Assembly (NCBI GenBank): GCA_947259685.1
Contig: CAMYNC010000057.1
Location: 1-22,751, forward strand
Direction: 5' to 3'
DNA length: 22,751 nt
Source of the DNA: an uncultured Desulfuromonadales bacterium
Lineage (GTDB): Bacteria; Desulfobacterota; Desulfuromonadia; Desulfuromonadales; Geopsychrobacteraceae
In this document: positions 22,398-22,751 of the stretch, in pieces
How the letters are laid out: every line of letters starts with the position of its first letter
Numbering within the stretch: position 1 is the first letter of the stretch
Made by a program: the position numbers and the translations under genes
Notes under the pieces: generated by a model
The model's database searches: none
Told to the model about the DNA's origin: nothing
The model's input: only the letters and a program-made list of their open reading frames with translations

Positions 22398-22751
22398 TCA
22401 GGGCCTGATTCCGATCGCCGCCAAAGGATTATCCTTAAAACAGAAACAGTGCTCCGGTCGCGGCGCTTTACGTAGATCTTGGGCAATTTCGACATCAAAG
22501 TCGACCACCACCGGCAAATGATCGTAAAAAGTCACATGCGGTACTTTGAAATCGCGGATGCTGACGCCCTGGCTTTAGAGGTTAAAGTCGAGATGCCGCT
22601 GGGGGTTTTTGCTTGGGTAGGTCGGCAGGCGGTCGCGGTTGGCATTCTGCAGACCGGTTGCAGCCAAGAACATATCAATTTCCCGCTCGCCCCAGAGCAT
22701 GTTGAAATCTCCCGCCACCAGGCAGGGCTTGCCGGGCTGCTTCACCAGGTC
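22398..22751 (-). pseudogene. Endonuclease/exonuclease/phosphatase-family gene, 3' part, broken by a stop codon
   Basis: Read from the window edge: DLVKQPGKPCLVAGDFNMLWGEREI, then ATGLQNANRDRLPTYPSKNPQRHLDFNL, TAA at 22577-22575, and in the same frame SQGVSIRDFKVPHVTFYDHLPVVVDFDVEIAQ to TGA at 22400-22398. GDFN and the final DH(L)P are signature motifs of PF03372 metal-dependent hydrolases; the late Asp-His is catalytic. The stop lies between them, so the made protein would lack the active-site His. A single change (for example TAT or TAC to TAA) or a sequencing error explains it. The N-terminal part is outside the window. Confidence 0.75.

Noticed and set aside
1..22751. CRISPR array, tRNA, rRNA or complete insertion sequence
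   Set aside because: No regularly spaced short repeats, cloverleaf-type sequence, rRNA-like sequence or transposase reading frame was seen.

Overview
The window looks like a chromosomal segment from an anaerobic or facultative, metal- or sulfur-respiring bacterium, most plausibly a Desulfuromonadales/Geobacter-type deltaproteobacterium. The reasons are a cytochrome b / Rieske / octaheme cytochrome operon, a sigma-54 activator with sigma-54-type promoters, a DUF5714-type cysteine-rich protein and moderate GC. This assignment is inference from gene content only. I saw no rRNA, tRNA, CRISPR array or intact transposase.

Layout. 1-250: the end of a universal stress protein. 260-420: a MITE-like element with 17-bp terminal inverted repeats. 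436-1866: a PAS/AAA+/HTH sigma-54 activator whose reading frame carries an early TAA. 1891-3026: a regulatory region and three tandem genes for ~60-residue single-span membrane peptides. 3539-6206, all on the minus strand: an ACR3 arsenite exporter, then a two-gene operon (Rossmann-fold oxidoreductase and a DUF4345-like membrane protein). 6402-7670 (minus): a FadL-type outer-membrane protein, divergent from a plus-strand cluster at 8046-14563 (small exported protein, sulfatase, large membrane protein with a spermidine-synthase-like domain, PafA-like phosphatase). 14784-18913: a tight operon for a bc/b6f-type complex. 19147-19887 (minus): a cysteine-rich DUF5714-like protein. 20191-21082: a second copy of the peptide module with two more paralogues. 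21249-22115 (minus): an exported LigE-type ATP-dependent DNA ligase. 22398-22751 (minus): an endonuclease/exonuclease/phosphatase-family gene broken by a stop codon.

The most unusual content is the duplicated peptide module. Two loci about 18 kb apart share the whole architecture: GTTGCA/TGCAAC upstream dyads, a 16-bp palindrome, a -24/-12 sigma-54 promoter, a nearly identical ~80-nt leader with a small hairpin, and tandem genes for almost identical peptides with an invariant SNPLANLWL...CLGGT.LCTA.LVAWP core. The activator gene lies directly upstream of the first copy only. The simplest reading is one sigma-54 regulon that makes large amounts of small membrane peptides on a signal sensed by the PAS protein. 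I do not recognise the peptide family.

The central region suggests a periplasmic ester-hydrolysis unit (two alkaline-phosphatase-superfamily enzymes beside a hydrophobic-substrate porin) followed by a respiratory quinol-oxidising complex whose electron output is probably the octaheme TPR cytochrome.
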